Source of the DNA: Flavobacteriaceae bacterium | Lineage (GTDB): Bacteria > Bacteroidota > Bacteroidia > Flavobacteriales > Flavobacteriaceae | DNA length: 8,590 nt | Direction: 5' to 3' | NCBI GenBank assembly: GCA_030633225.1 | Contig: DAOVTF010000066.1 | Span: forward strand, 1 to 8,590 | Shown here: one piece after another, positions 1-7,008 of the stretch | Position numbering within the stretch: position 1 is the stretch's first letter | Layout of the letters: every line of letters starts with the position of its first letter | The notes under the pieces: model-generated | The model's input: only the letters and a program-made list of their open reading frames with translations | Told to the model about the DNA's origin: nothing | Databases searched by the model: none | Program-made: the position numbers and the translations under genes

Positions 1-95
1 TCTAAGTCATTAAAATTAAGAACTGCTTTTGAAGCTTGTTTCAATACTTCTTGTGGTAAAATACAAGGACCTGCACTAAAATTATGTTTTTTCAT
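1..95 (-). CDS. serC: Phosphoserine aminotransferase, N-terminal fragment (partial)
   Basis: Only the first 31 codons are inside the window; the rest lies beyond base 1. The reading frame opens with ATG at 95-93 and begins [17 protein letters not shown]. The NFSAGP stretch at residues 5-10 followed by a 'LP.EVL..A' pattern is the typical start of SerC, a PLP-dependent class V aminotransferase. SerC converts 3-phosphohydroxypyruvate and glutamate to phosphoserine and 2-oxoglutarate in serine synthesis, and also serves pyridoxal phosphate synthesis in some bacteria. The PLP-binding lysine and the remaining ~320 residues are not visible. It lies 147 bases downstream of porX on the same strand, far enough that it probably has its own promoter. 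Identity rests on a short but characteristic segment. Confidence 0.85.
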   Translation of the reverse strand, partial: MKKHNFSAGPCILPQEVLKQASKAVLNFNDL

Positions 96-152
96 TTTTG
101 AAAAAAATTAAATATTTGTAATTGATTTTAATTCATGTAAAATTCTGAAATT

Positions 153-166
153 TCTTTTATAAAAGA
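153..166. repeat. 14-base perfect palindrome in the porX-serC gap
   Basis: TCTTTTATAAAAGA is a perfect inverted repeat with no spacer, about 58 bases upstream of the serC start and about 76 bases past the porX stop. It could be an operator half-site pair or a chance product of the AT-rich gap. It has almost no GC and no loop, so it is a poor candidate for an intrinsic terminator. No TAnnTTTG box was found on the minus strand between 96 and 242, so the serC promoter is not located. Confidence 0.3.
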
Positions 167-242
167 GGTATTAAATCATTAAATTTTAAATTTATTTTTC
201 ACGATTCAATAAAATATTCAAGAATAAAACATAAATAGAAAT

Positions 243-1793
243 TTACTTTTTAGGCTCCAAAGTTATACATGGAATAATCATTTCCTCTAAAGATACTCCA
301 CCATGTTGATAGGTGTTTTTAAAATACTTTACAAAATGGTTATAATTATTTGGATAGGCAAAAAAGTAATTTTCTTTTGCAAATACAAATGAGCTACTTA
401 AATTGATAGTTGGTAAGTAAATATCTTTTGGATTCTTAACTTCATAAACCTCCTTTTCATTGTAAGTTAAACTTCTACCAGTTTTATATCTTAAATTTGA
501 GCTAATATTCTTATCTCCAACTACTTTAGACGGTTTGGTAGTATTTATTGTACCATGATCGGTAGTAATAATTAATTTTAGACCCATTTTTTGAGCTTTT
601 TGGATAATCTCTAAAAGCGGTGAATTTTTAAACCAACTAACAGTCAACGATCTATAAGCCTTATCATCACTAGCTAATTCTTTAATCATTTCCATCTCAG
701 TTCTTGAATGAGAAAGCATATCAACAAAATTATAAACTATAACAGTAAGGTCATTATCTTTAGTTTTTGCAAAATTATTCGCAAGATCTCTACCAGAATA
801 CAAATTGGTTATTTTGTAATATTCATGCTTAATATTTAGTTTTAATCTTTTGATCTGTTCTGTTAAAAATTCATTTTCATATAAATTTTTACCTCCTTCA
901 TCCGTATCATTTTTCCAATAATTAGGATATTTTTTCTCCATATCCAATGGCATTAGTCCAGAAAAAATTGCATTTCTAGCATATTGCGTTGCTGTTGGAA
1001 GAATACTATAAAAAGTAGTTTCATCAATTATTTTATAATAGTTATTAATAATTGGCTCTAATACACGAAGCTGATCATAACGTAAATTATCAATAACCAC
1101 TAATAAGGTTCCATTTTTAGTATCCAATTTCGGGACAATTACATCTTTAAACAAGGTGTGCGATAAAATTGGTTTATCATTTCCTTGAAACCAATCTTGA
1201 TAATTCTTTTTAATAAATTTATAAAATTGTGAATTTGCTTCTTCTTTTTGGCTTTCTAAAATTTCTGTCATACCAACATCTGAGATTGATTCTAATTGAA
1301 TTTCCCAATGAACTAATTTTTTATATAAATTAATCCAATCATCATAAGTATTTACCATAGCAAGATCCATAGCTATTTTTCGAAATTCTTGCTGATAGTT
1401 CGATGTAGTTTTTTCAGAAACTAAACGCGAAGTATCTAAATTCTTTTTTAAACTTAGTAATATTTGGTTTGGATTTACAGGTTTGATCAAATAATCGGCA
1501 ATTTTTGAACCAATTGCTTCTTCCATTATGTATTCTTCTTCACTTTTAGTGATCATAATAACAGGTAAATTAGGAAGTTTTTCTTTAATCTGAGATAAAG
1601 TTTCTAATCCGGAAAGACCTGGCATATTTTCATCTAAAAAAACTATATCAAATTGTTCTTCACCCACAATTTGAACTGCATCAGCACCATTTGTACATGG
1701 CGTAACCTCATAGTTTTTTTTCTCTAAAAATAAGATATGAGGTTTAAGTAATTGAATCTCGTCATCAACCCAAAGTATCTTTGCTAAACTCAT
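243..1793 (-). CDS. porX: PorX-type response regulator with PglZ domain (type IX secretion regulator)
   Basis: This 516-residue protein has a receiver domain at about 1-125 and a PglZ (alkaline phosphatase superfamily) domain at about 220-516, joined by a helical linker. The length matches known PorX proteins. The receiver keeps the acidic pair D10/D11, phosphoacceptor D54 (FLDENMPG), T82 and K104. Likely metal-site residues in the PglZ part are D235 (VVIDNLRYD), T267 (LPTAT), D358 and H362 (NFVDMLSH), D412 and H413 (TTDHGT) and H497 (QHGG), an intact set for this fold. In Porphyromonas, PorX works with the sensor PorY to control type IX secretion genes, and structural work on PorX describes a zinc-dependent oligonucleotide phosphodiesterase. 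There is no DNA-binding domain, as is normal for PorX. Start ATG at 1793; no PorY gene is in the window. The gene is divergent from the HD/lpx genes. Function in this organism is inferred from the domain architecture. Confidence 0.93.
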   Translation of the reverse strand: MSLAKILWVDDEIQLLKPHILFLEKKNYEVTPCTNGADAVQIVGEEQFDIVFLDENMPGLSGLETLSQIKEKLPNLPVIMITKSEEEYIMEEAIGSKIADYLIKPVNPNQILLSLKKNLDTSRLVSEKTTSNYQQEFRKIAMDLAMVNTYDDWINLYKKLVHWEIQLESISDVGMTEILESQKEEANSQFYKFIKKNYQDWFQGNDKPILSHTLFKDVIVPKLDTKNGTLLVVIDNLRYDQLRVLEPIINNYYKIIDETTFYSILPTATQYARNAIFSGLMPLDMEKKYPNYWKNDTDEGGKNLYENEFLTEQIKRLKLNIKHEYYKITNLYSGRDLANNFAKTKDNDLTVIVYNFVDMLSHSRTEMEMIKELASDDKAYRSLTVSWFKNSPLLEIIQKAQKMGLKLIITTDHGTINTTKPSKVVGDKNISSNLRYKTGRSLTYNEKEVYEVKNPKDIYLPTINLSSSFVFAKENYFFAYPNNYNHFVKYFKNTYQHGGVSLEEMIIPCITLEPKK

Positions 1794-1831
1794 TATAAAT
1801 ATATTAAATGTGATTATTTAAATTAATCCTT

Positions 1832-1839
1832 TATTTTTG
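1832..1839 (+). promoter_or_regulatory. Candidate -7 box upstream of the HD-domain gene
   Basis: TATTTTTG matches the Bacteroidota -7 consensus TAnnTTTG and would start a transcript about 55 bases before the TTG start at 1902. No convincing TTG -33 element sits at the usual spacing upstream, so support is the box, its position in the gap, and recurrence of the identical octamer ahead of lpxD and sucD. Confidence 0.45.
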
Positions 1840-1888
1840 TTTTCTAATTGTATTTTGTTAGAAATTGAATTCTGAAAAGTACAAAAAA

Positions 1889-1896
1889 CAAAGATA
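1889..1896 (-). promoter_or_regulatory. Candidate -7 box for porX
   Basis: The minus strand reads TATCTTTG here, which fits TAnnTTTG. A transcript from it would begin near 1882 and give porX a leader of about 90 bases. No clear -33 TTG is seen at normal spacing. The box lies only six bases from the HD-gene start codon on the opposite strand. Confidence 0.35.
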
Positions 1897-1901
1897 CTAT
1901 T

Positions 1902-3113
1902 TTGCAAAAAATTAAAATTTTTAACGATCCAATTTACGGATTTATTACCGTAGAAAATTCTTTAATTTTTAATATAATTGAACACCCTTATTTTCAGAGA
2001 TTAAGAAGAATATCCCAAATGGGATTATCATATTTGGTATATCCTGGAGCTCACCATACTAGATTTCACCATGCTTTAGGATGTGGTTTTTTAATGAAAA
2101 AAGCTATAGAGGTTCTTAGAATGAAAAATATTGAAATTAGCAATGAAGAGGAAGAAGCTTTATACCTTGCAATTTTATTGCATGATATTGGACACGGACC
2201 CTTTTCACATGCTTTAGAACATAGTATTGTTGAAAACACTAACCATGAAGATATTTCACCAAAATTTATGGAATATTTAAATGAGGAATTTGATGGTAAA
2301 CTGAATTTGGCTATTCAAATTTTTACAGGTAAATACTATAAAAGATTTATGCGCCAACTAATTTCTAGTCAGTTAGATATGGATAGGCTAGATTATTTAA
2401 AACGAGATAGTTTTTATAGTGGAGTACCTGAAGGAAATATTAATTCTGAAAGGTTAATTACCATGCTAAATGTTAAAAATGATAGTTTAGTTATTGAATA
2501 TAAAGGAATTTATTCTGTTGAAAAATTCATTGTTTCAAGAAGGTTAATGTATTGGCAAGTATATTTACATAAAACAGGTTTAGCTGCAGAAAACATATTG
2601 GTTAAAACATTACAAAGAGCAAAAGAGCTAATTAAAAAAGGAATTGATATACCGTGCAGCGATGCCTTGAAGTATTTTTTAAAATCAGATAGTAATACCT
2701 TTGACAATGAAACATTAAATTTGTTTTCTAAATTAGACGATGTAGATGTTATATCTGCAATTAAATTATGGATGGATCATGAAGATTTCATTTTATCTTA
2801 CTTGAGTAGATCAATAATTAATAGAAAATTACCTAAAGTTGAAATGCAAATTGAAAAATTTTCTGAAAATTATTATAATGGTTTAGAAAAAAAAGTTCTT
2901 GAAAAATTTAATGTAAAACAAGAAGATTTAAGTTATTTAATTTTTAAAGGAAAAGTTACAAATAAGGCATATAGTACTATAAATGAACAAATAAACATAT
3001 TATGTAAAACAGGGGAAATTAAGGATATTTCTAGGGCATCAGACAACTTAAGTATTAAAGCCCTTTCAAAAACAGTTACTAAATATTTTCTTTGTTATCC
3101 TAAGAATTTATAA
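1902..3113 (+). CDS. HD-domain phosphohydrolase (SAMHD1/dNTPase-like, COG1078 type)
   Basis: This 403-residue protein begins MQKIKIFNDPIYGFITV, the usual opening of the bacterial HD family related to SAMHD1 and dNTP triphosphohydrolases. Metal-binding signatures are present in order: H57 in RFHHALG (54-60), the HD pair H94-D95 in LLHDIGHGPFSHALEH (92-107), and the aspartates in LDMDRLDYLKRDS (158-170), so the catalytic core looks intact. After it comes a helical region and a C-terminal part of about 200 residues without a motif I recognise. Bacterial members hydrolyse dNTPs or related phosphorylated compounds; the substrate here cannot be read from sequence. The start is TTG at 1902: the frame has no ATG between it and the upstream stop at 1866, and the family's N-terminus aligns here. 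It sits 67 bases ahead of lpxD and may be cotranscribed with it. I see no link to Cas3, tRNA maturation or (p)ppGpp hydrolase families. Confidence 0.85.
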   Translation: MQKIKIFNDPIYGFITVENSLIFNIIEHPYFQRLRRISQMGLSYLVYPGAHHTRFHHALGCGFLMKKAIEVLRMKNIEISNEEEEALYLAILLHDIGHGPFSHALEHSIVENTNHEDISPKFMEYLNEEFDGKLNLAIQIFTGKYYKRFMRQLISSQLDMDRLDYLKRDSFYSGVPEGNINSERLITMLNVKNDSLVIEYKGIYSVEKFIVSRRLMYWQVYLHKTGLAAENILVKTLQRAKELIKKGIDIPCSDALKYFLKSDSNTFDNETLNLFSKLDDVDVISAIKLWMDHEDFILSYLSRSIINRKLPKVEMQIEKFSENYYNGLEKKVLEKFNVKQEDLSYLIFKGKVTNKAYSTINEQINILCKTGEIKDISRASDNLSIKALSKTVTKYFLCYPKNL

Positions 3114-3140
3114 TAATATCAAATGGTTAGTAATTTTTAG

Positions 3141-3148
3141 TATTTTTG
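3141..3148 (+). promoter_or_regulatory. Candidate -7 box upstream of lpxD
   Basis: TATTTTTG fits the Bacteroidota TAnnTTTG element and lies 32 bases before the lpxD start, giving a predicted leader of about 25 bases. A -33 TTG is not evident. It suggests the lipid A cluster can be transcribed independently of the HD gene. Confidence 0.45.
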
Positions 3149-3180
3149 TATTAATTAATTGAAATAATAAATTCAAACCT

Positions 3181-4212
3181 TTGAAGTTTACAGCCACACA
3201 AATCTCAGAAATTCTTGATGGTGAAGTACATGGAAATCCTAATCAAGAAGTTTTTAAACTTTCTAAAATTGAAGAAGGAGAAACCGGTTCTTTAACCTTT
3301 TTATCAAATCCAAAATATAATTCGTTTTTATATACAACTAAAGCTTCCATAGCTATAGTTAATAAGGATTTTATTCCTGAAACAGAAATTGAAACTACTT
3401 TGATTAAAGTAGAAGATGCTTATAAAGCATTTACCAAATTATTAGAGTATTACAATGAGATTAAATTGGATAAATCGGGAATTGAATCTCCAAATTTTAT
3501 AGATAAAACATCTAAATATGGTGATAATATCTATATAGGTGCTTTTGCTTATTTAGGGAAGAATTCTGTGATTGGTAATAACGTAAATATTTACCCAAAT
3601 GTATTTATTGGAGATAATGTAATCATTGGAAATGATACTACTATTTTTTCAGGAGCTAAAATTTATTCTGAATCTGAGATAGGTAATAATTGCACCATTC
3701 ATTCAGGAGTTATAATTGGTAGTGATGGTTTTGGTTTTGTTCCAAATGAAAAAGGAGAATATAATAAAGTTCCTCAAATTGGTAATGTTATAATTGAAGA
3801 TAATGTTGATATCGGTTCGGGCACCACTGTTGATAGAGCAACTTTGGGTTCAACTATTATTAGAAAAGGTGTAAAATTAGATAATCAAATTCAAATAGCA
3901 CATAATGTTGAAGTTGGTCAAAATACTGTGATTGCAGCACAAACAGGTATTGCAGGATCAACAAAAATTGGTAAAAATTGTAGAATTGGAGGGCAAGTTG
4001 GAGTAGTTGGACATATTATTATAGGAGACAATGTTAAAATCCAGGCTCAGTCAGGAATTGGCAGATCTATAAAAGATAATGAAGCCGTTCAAGGAAGCCC
4101 TGCTTTGCAATATGGTGATTATAATAAATCATATGTTCATTTTAAAAATCTTCCAATTTTAGCCAAAAGGGTAGATGAAATAGAAAAAATAATTAATACT
4201 AAAGAATCATAA
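3181..4212 (+). CDS. lpxD: UDP-3-O-acylglucosamine N-acyltransferase
   Basis: LpxD catalyses the third step of lipid A synthesis in the cytosol, moving a 3-hydroxyacyl chain from acyl carrier protein to the 2-amino group of UDP-3-O-acyl-glucosamine. The 343 residues match the usual length. An N-terminal uridine-binding domain (about 1-100) carries FLSNPKY (40-46), whose F40, N43 and Y46 correspond to the known uracil contacts. A left-handed beta-helix of hexapeptide repeats follows (about 105-300), with IGSDGFGF at 179-186 and the catalytic H241 in IQIAHNVEVG (237-246), equivalent to E. coli H239. A helical tail closes the chain. The start is TTG at 3181; it gives MKFTATQISEIL, which is where the family normally begins. 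It is the first gene of the packed lpx cluster and its stop is one base before the lpxC/fabZ ATG, which suggests translational coupling. Confidence 0.95.
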   Translation: MKFTATQISEILDGEVHGNPNQEVFKLSKIEEGETGSLTFLSNPKYNSFLYTTKASIAIVNKDFIPETEIETTLIKVEDAYKAFTKLLEYYNEIKLDKSGIESPNFIDKTSKYGDNIYIGAFAYLGKNSVIGNNVNIYPNVFIGDNVIIGNDTTIFSGAKIYSESEIGNNCTIHSGVIIGSDGFGFVPNEKGEYNKVPQIGNVIIEDNVDIGSGTTVDRATLGSTIIRKGVKLDNQIQIAHNVEVGQNTVIAAQTGIAGSTKIGKNCRIGGQVGVVGHIIIGDNVKIQAQSGIGRSIKDNEAVQGSPALQYGDYNKSYVHFKNLPILAKRVDEIEKIINTKES

Positions 4213-4213
4213 A

Positions 4214-5611
4214 ATGAGTATTAAGCAAAATACTATTCAAAAAGAAGTTTCAATAAAAGGTATTGGTTTACATACAGGTAAAAATGTTGATTTAACATTT
4301 AAACCGGCACCGGTAAATACCGGTTATAAGTTTAGAAGAACGGACCTTGAAGGACAGCCTGAATTAGAAGCTTTAGCATGTTATGTAACTGACACACAAA
4401 GAGGAACAAACCTTGAAAGAAATGGTGTTATCATTAACACTTCTGAACATGTTCTTGCTGCAATAGTTGGATTAAATATTGATAATATTATTATTGAATT
4501 AAGTGCTCCCGAACCTCCAATTATGGATGGATCATCAAAGTATTTTATTGAACTATTAGAAAGAGCTGGAATTGAAGAGCAAGATGCTGAGAGGGAAATA
4601 TATGAAGTAAAAGAAATAATTTCATTTAAAGATGAAGATACAGGAAGTGAAATAATGGTAATGCCGTCAGATCACTATGAGGTTACAACCATGGTTGATT
4701 TTGGAACAAAAATTTTAGGTACGCAAAATGCTACCTTAAAAGATATTAGCGATTTTAAATCGGAAATAGCAGCTGCCAGAACTTTTAGTTTTTTACATGA
4801 AATTGAAATGCTTTTAGATAATGATCTGATTAAAGGCGGTGACTTAAATAATGCCATAGTTTATGTTGATAATAAATTATCAGATGAAACTATGAAGAAA
4901 TTAAGTAAAGCGTTTAAAAAGGAAGATATAAAAGTAAAAGCCAATGGAATTTTAGATAACCTAACACTCCATTGGGCAAATGAAGCAGCTCGTCATAAAT
5001 TATTAGATGTTATTGGCGATTTAGCATTAATTGGTGTAAAAATAAAAGGTAAAGTAATTGCTACAAAACCCGGGCATAAAATCAATACTAATTTCGCAAA
5101 AAAAATGATGAAGATGATTAAAATTGAGAAGCGGAATAAAGTTCCTCAATTTGATCTTAGTTTACCGCCTTTAATGGATATTCATCAAATTATGGATATT
5201 TTACCACATCGTCCGCCATTTTTATTGATTGATAGAATTATTGAATTGTCTGAAACACATGTTGTTGGTATGAAAAATGTAACCATGAATGAACCATTTT
5301 TTGTTGGACATTTTCCTGGAGCTCCTGTAATGCCTGGTGTTCTTCAAGTTGAAGCAATGGCTCAATGTGGAGGAGTTTTAGTTTTAAGTACCGTTCCCGA
5401 TCCTGAAAATTATTTGACCTATTTCATGAAAATGAATAATGTTAAATTTAAACAAAAAGTTTTACCAGGTGATACCCTTATTTTTAAAGCCGAATTAATT
5501 GATCCAATTAGAAGAGGAATTTGTCATATGCAGGCTTATGGTTATGCAAATAATAAATTGGTAGTTGAAGCTGAATTAATGGCTCAAATAGTGAAAAATA
5601 AAAAAGATTAA
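4214..5611 (+). CDS. lpxC/fabZ: Bifunctional LpxC deacetylase / FabZ dehydratase
   Basis: This is a fusion of two enzymes in 465 residues. Residues about 1-305 are LpxC, the zinc-dependent deacetylase that commits UDP-3-O-acyl-GlcNAc to lipid A. Zinc ligands are H79 (SEHVLAA), H261 and D265 (ARHKLLDVIGDL), with E78 as likely base and H288 in KPGHKINTNF. After a short linker, residues about 315-463 are FabZ, the (3R)-hydroxyacyl-ACP dehydratase of fatty acid synthesis, with LPHRPPFLLID (330-340) and catalytic H366 and E380 in HFPGAPVMPGVLQVEAMAQ (366-384). Both active sites look complete. FabZ and the acyltransferases LpxA/LpxD compete for the same 3-hydroxyacyl-ACP pool, so fusion ties the two fluxes together. 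The fusion is a known Bacteroidota trait, not an assembly artefact: one uninterrupted frame covers both. ATG at 4214 follows lpxD by one base. Confidence 0.96.
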   Translation: MSIKQNTIQKEVSIKGIGLHTGKNVDLTFKPAPVNTGYKFRRTDLEGQPELEALACYVTDTQRGTNLERNGVIINTSEHVLAAIVGLNIDNIIIELSAPEPPIMDGSSKYFIELLERAGIEEQDAEREIYEVKEIISFKDEDTGSEIMVMPSDHYEVTTMVDFGTKILGTQNATLKDISDFKSEIAAARTFSFLHEIEMLLDNDLIKGGDLNNAIVYVDNKLSDETMKKLSKAFKKEDIKVKANGILDNLTLHWANEAARHKLLDVIGDLALIGVKIKGKVIATKPGHKINTNFAKKMMKMIKIEKRNKVPQFDLSLPPLMDIHQIMDILPHRPPFLLIDRIIELSETHVVGMKNVTMNEPFFVGHFPGAPVMPGVLQVEAMAQCGGVLVLSTVPDPENYLTYFMKMNNVKFKQKVLPGDTLIFKAELIDPIRRGICHMQAYGYANNKLVVEAELMAQIVKNKKD

Positions 5612-5635
5612 AATTTAATTTATAAAATAATATTT

Positions 5636-6421
5636 ATGAATCAACCCTTAGCATATATCCATCCTGGAGCAAAAATCGCCACAAATGTGGTAATTGAACC
5701 TTTTACAACCATTCATAACAATGTTAAAATTGGTGAGGGAACATGGATAGGTTCAAATGTTACCATAATGGAAGGGGCAAGAATTGGAAAAAATTGTAGA
5801 ATTTTTCCTGGCGCTGTTATTTCTGCTATTCCTCAAGATTTAAAATTTGAAGATGAAGATTCTATTACTCAAATTGGAAATAATGTAACAATTAGGGAAT
5901 GTGCAACAATAAATAGAGGAACAAAAGCGTATGGCAAAACTGTTATTGGTGATAATTGCTTGATAATGGCTACTGCTCATGTTGCACATGATTGTATTCT
6001 GAAAAATAACGTTATTCTTGTTAATGCTGTAACCTTAGCAGGTCATGTTGAAATAGGTGAATATGCAATAATTGGGGGTTTATCTGGTGTTCATCAGTTT
6101 ATTCATATAGGAAAACATGCGATGGTTTCAGGGGGCTCTTTAATTAGAAAAGATGTTCCACCTTATGTTAAGGCAGCAAAAGAACCTTTATCTTATATTG
6201 GCATTAATTCAATTGGATTACGTAGACGAGGTTTCGATTCCAAAAAGATTAATGAGATTCAAAATATTTATCGAATTTTATTTCAAAAAAACAATAATAC
6301 TACACAAGCTTCAAGAATTTTAGAAGCTGAAATGGATGTTAGTCCTGAAAGAGATGAAATATTAACATTTATAAGAAACTCACAACGAGGTATAATGAAA
6401 GGTTATGCCAGTAATTATTAA
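5636..6421 (+). CDS. lpxA: UDP-N-acetylglucosamine O-acyltransferase
   Basis: LpxA performs the first step of lipid A synthesis, adding a 3-hydroxyacyl chain to the 3-OH of UDP-GlcNAc. At 261 residues it has normal length. The N-terminal part (about 5-185) is a hexapeptide-repeat beta-helix that starts with YIHPGAKIA; the catalytic base is H118 in MATAHVAHDC (111-120), equivalent to E. coli H125, with H115 matching H122. The conserved DVPPYVKA (173-180) and GLRRRGF (194-200) motifs follow, then a helical C-terminal domain. The position matching E. coli G173, which helps set acyl chain length, seems to be L169 here; that alignment is by eye. It lies 24 bases after lpxC/fabZ and 14 before efp, in the same operon. 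Confidence 0.96.
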   Translation: MNQPLAYIHPGAKIATNVVIEPFTTIHNNVKIGEGTWIGSNVTIMEGARIGKNCRIFPGAVISAIPQDLKFEDEDSITQIGNNVTIRECATINRGTKAYGKTVIGDNCLIMATAHVAHDCILKNNVILVNAVTLAGHVEIGEYAIIGGLSGVHQFIHIGKHAMVSGGSLIRKDVPPYVKAAKEPLSYIGINSIGLRRRGFDSKKINEIQNIYRILFQKNNNTTQASRILEAEMDVSPERDEILTFIRNSQRGIMKGYASNY

Positions 6422-6435
6422 AAAGAAAGAAAAAT

Positions 6436-7002
6436 ATGGCTAGTACCGCAGATATTAAAAAAGGACTTTGTATTGTTTACAATAATGATACTTTTAAAAT
6501 TATTGAATTTCAACATGTTAAACCCGGTAAAGGGCCGGCTTTTGTTAGAACTAAACTTAAAAGTTTAACAACAGGTAAAGTAATTGATAATACTTTTTCG
6601 GGAGGACATAAAATTGATGAAGTGAGAGTTGAAACTCGAAAATACCAGTATTTATATCCCGAAGGAGATACTTACCATTTTATGAATACTGATGATTATA
6701 ATCAAATTACTTTGGAAAAAGATTCTTTAGATGCACCTGATTTGATGAAAGAAGGAGAAATTGTTACTATTATTATTCGTACTTCAGATGAATTACCATT
6801 ATCCGTAGAAATGCCTACGCATGTATATTTGAAAGTTGCCCATACAGAACCTGGAGTAAAAGGAAATACAGCAACAAATGCAACAAAACCGGCAATAGTC
6901 GAAACTGGTGCAAAAGTTAATGTTCCCCTTTTTATCAATGAAGGTGACAAAATAAAAATAGAAACTGAAAAAGGTAGTTATATGGAAAGAGTTAAAGAAT
7001 AA
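6436..7002 (+). CDS. efp: Translation elongation factor P
   Basis: EF-P binds the ribosome between the P and E sites and relieves stalling on polyproline stretches. The 188 residues match the standard three-domain length: a KOW-like N-terminal domain (about 1-63) and two OB-fold domains (about 64-125 and 130-188). The domain I tip loop reads PGKGPA (30-35), so the residue that is post-translationally modified in many bacteria is a lysine, K32, not the arginine of rhamnosylated types. The C-terminal signature region (about 148-170) is present. The start ATG is preceded by AAGAAAG, a purine-rich stretch but not a true Shine-Dalgarno match. It sits between lpxA and the second lpxD-like gene, only 6 bases before the latter, so it is almost certainly cotranscribed with lipid A genes. 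No EF-P modification gene is visible. Confidence 0.96.
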   Translation: MASTADIKKGLCIVYNNDTFKIIEFQHVKPGKGPAFVRTKLKSLTTGKVIDNTFSGGHKIDEVRVETRKYQYLYPEGDTYHFMNTDDYNQITLEKDSLDAPDLMKEGEIVTIIIRTSDELPLSVEMPTHVYLKVAHTEPGVKGNTATNATKPAIVETGAKVNVPLFINEGDKIKIETEKGSYMERVKE

Positions 7003-7008
7003 TTTTAT

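Noticed and set aside
243..1793. PglZ domain as part of a BREX-type phage defence system
   Set aside because: The receiver-PglZ architecture and length are those of PorX, and no other BREX gene (brxC, pglX, brxL or similar) is nearby.
2510..2707. 65-codon minus-strand frame inside the HD gene
   Set aside because: Antisense shadow of a conserved gene with no family resemblance; the same holds for the 60-codon minus frame at 4675-4857 in lpxC/fabZ.
1902..3113. HD protein as a Cas3-like or (p)ppGpp hydrolase component
   Set aside because: No helicase, synthetase or TGS/ACT domain and no CRISPR array; the N-terminus and motif order fit the SAMHD1-like dNTPase family.
6702..6950. 82-codon minus-strand frame inside efp
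   Set aside because: Antisense to a conserved EF-P gene, no known domain, no independent start signals.
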